A stretch of DNA of 47,732 bases. Origin: Burkholderiales bacterium. Its GTDB lineage: Bacteria; Pseudomonadota; Gammaproteobacteria; Burkholderiales; Thiobacteraceae. The stretch covers positions 1 to 47,732 of the forward strand of contig JAIMAL010000020.1 in the NCBI GenBank assembly GCA_023511995.1. The letters run 5' to 3'. A model generated the notes under the pieces. It did not search any database, was not told the DNA's origin, and was given only the letters and a program-made list of their open reading frames with translations. The position numbers and the translations under genes are program-made. Position 1 is the first letter of the stretch. Each line of letters opens with the position of its first letter. Of this stretch, positions 46,475 to 47,732 are shown piece by piece.

Positions 46475-47732
46475 ATGAAACCCACCATCGTCCTCGTCGG
46501 CCGGCCCAATGTCGGCAAGTCCACCCTCTTCAACCGCCTCACCCGCTCCCAGGCCGCGCTCGTCGCCGACTGGCCGGGGCTTACCCGCGACCGCCATTAC
46601 GGCCATGGCCGGGTGGGCGACAAACCTTATCTGGTGGTGGATACCGGTGGCTTCGAACCGGTGGCGACGGAGGGCATTCTCCACCAAATGGCGCGGCAGA
46701 CGCTCTTGGCCGTGGATGAGGCGGACGCCATCGTTTTCCTCGTGGATGCGCGCCAGGGGCTCACCGGCCAGGACAAGACCATCGCCGACACCCTGCGCCG
46801 TTCGGGGCGGCCGGTGTATGTGGCGGTGAACAAGGCGGAGGGGATGGACCGGGCGGCGGTGGCGGCGGAATTCCATGAGCTGGGCCTGGGTGAACCCCTG
46901 CCCATCTCGGCGAGCCACGGCGATGGCGTGGCGGAGCTCATGGATATCGTGCTCGCGCCCTTCACCGAGGCGGAGGATGCCGGAGAGCGCGCGCCCGTGC
47001 TGCTGGTGACGCAGCGACTTCGCAGCGCCGCCGAAAAGAGCCTCTACGATCTCCGCGACAAGACGGTGCTCGACTTCTCGCCCGACGAGGTGACGGCGAT
47101 CACGTTCACCAATGAGGGGCGGCGGGTGCGGCTGGTGCGAGAGAGCAAAGCGGAGGAAGGAGCTCAGCCAGGCTGGCGGCTGGTGGAGCCGTTTCGGGCC
47201 CGCGCGGACCGCGGCCTGGTCGAGCGGATGTTCAACCTCATCTCCTATCTGCGGGCGGAGGAGTTCGTCAGCGAGCGCCCAGAGCGGCTTCAGCAGTACG
47301 GGCTGGCCCCAGCGTGGGGGAGCGTGCGGTTTGAGTTCCCCGGCGGCCGATCGGAGACGCTTTTGTTCGGGCAGCAGATGGAAGTCGGCGCCACCACGCG
47401 CTACTTTGCCCGCCGCCCGGAGGGCGGTCCCATCTTCACGATCAACGACAACCTGCCGCGGGAGGCCCGACGTTTTGCGGGGGAGTGGCGGGACCGTCGC
47501 GTCACCGACTTCGTCCGAAGCGACGTGGAGCAGTTGCGGCTGATCTCGCCGCAGCGGGCAGTCGTTTGCGTGAAGGTAGGGAAGGACGGCGGCGTCCATT
47601 GGCGGCTGGCGGAGTATGCCGGACGGGTCGCCGAAGCGATGGACCTGGGCGCCGCCGCGCGGCTGCCGACGGCGCAGCTCGCCGACCGGGATCGGGTGGA
47701 GGAACTGCTGGGAAAGCTGGCGACCCTGGAGG
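46475..47732 (+). pseudogene. der: Chimeric frame: Der GTPase first domain joined to DUF4340-like sequence (runs off window)
   Basis: The frame is open from ATG 46475 to the window end (419 codons). Residues 1 to about 174 are the first GTPase domain of the ribosome-assembly factor Der: [18 protein letters not shown] (G1), GLTRDRHYG (G2), VDTGGFE (G3), and VNKAEGMD (G4). Der should then show a linker and a second GRPNVGKS domain. Instead, from about 46997, the protein reads [48 protein letters not shown] and SETLLFG, which resemble DUF4340 proteins. Der is normally essential, so a mis-assembled contig end is the simplest explanation; a real fusion cannot be excluded. Confidence 0.75.

Overview
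The window reads as a GC-rich betaproteobacterial chromosome segment. The gene order secG–tRNA-Leu(GAG)–nuoA…N, accA–tilS, and ndk–rlmN–pilF–rodZ–ispG–hisS–yfgM–bamB–der is the usual one for that class (Nitrosomonadales/Hydrogenophilales/Rhodocyclales-like). I cannot name the genus. Both ends look like assembly or rearrangement edges. The left edge lies inside an IS30-family element that interrupts a pstC gene. The right edge is an open reading frame that starts as the GTPase Der and continues as an unrelated DUF4340-like protein.

Region 1 (1–8727) is phosphate uptake. A minus-strand pstS with a broken pstC stands back to back with a complete plus-strand pst operon: a second pstS, a lipoprotein with an internal duplication, long-form pstC and pstA, pstB and phoU. 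Two PhoB-box-like sites lie in the 244-bp divergent spacer. Region 2 (8749–24951) is central and energy metabolism: tpiA–secG behind a near-consensus sigma-70 promoter, tRNA-Leu(GAG), then all 14 subunits of complex I (nuoA–N) behind a strong promoter with an A-rich upstream element. Two oddities sit inside the nuo operon. One is a 2 x 111-bp palindrome-rich tandem repeat between nuoA and nuoB. The other is a 17-codon mini-ORF coupled by ATGA to nuoJ.

Region 3 (24970–31890) is more accessory. It holds a small minus-strand protein that resembles half of sulfur oxygenase reductase and keeps a possible HxxxH…E iron triad, a Nudix ADP-ribose pyrophosphatase, a short hypothetical, a tightly overlapped minus-strand set msrA–glycosyltransferase-like–PfkB kinase, then a chorismate lyase-like protein, a small secreted protein and a gamma-glutamyltransferase. 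Region 4 (31984–37934) has accA–tilS, accA again being coupled to a 17-codon mini-ORF, a dctPQM TRAP transporter, and a convergent SPOR-domain protein. Region 5 (38064–47732) is a housekeeping run from ndk to der, with a DUF3050 protein inserted between ispG and hisS.

Most of the window is conserved housekeeping DNA. I see no clearly new multi-gene system. The observations most worth checking are the SOR-like protein, the nuoA–nuoB repeat, the two ATGA-coupled mini-ORFs, the IS30-broken pstC, and the Der–DUF4340 chimera, which I suspect is an assembly misjoin. All family assignments were made by eye from remembered motifs; no database search was run.
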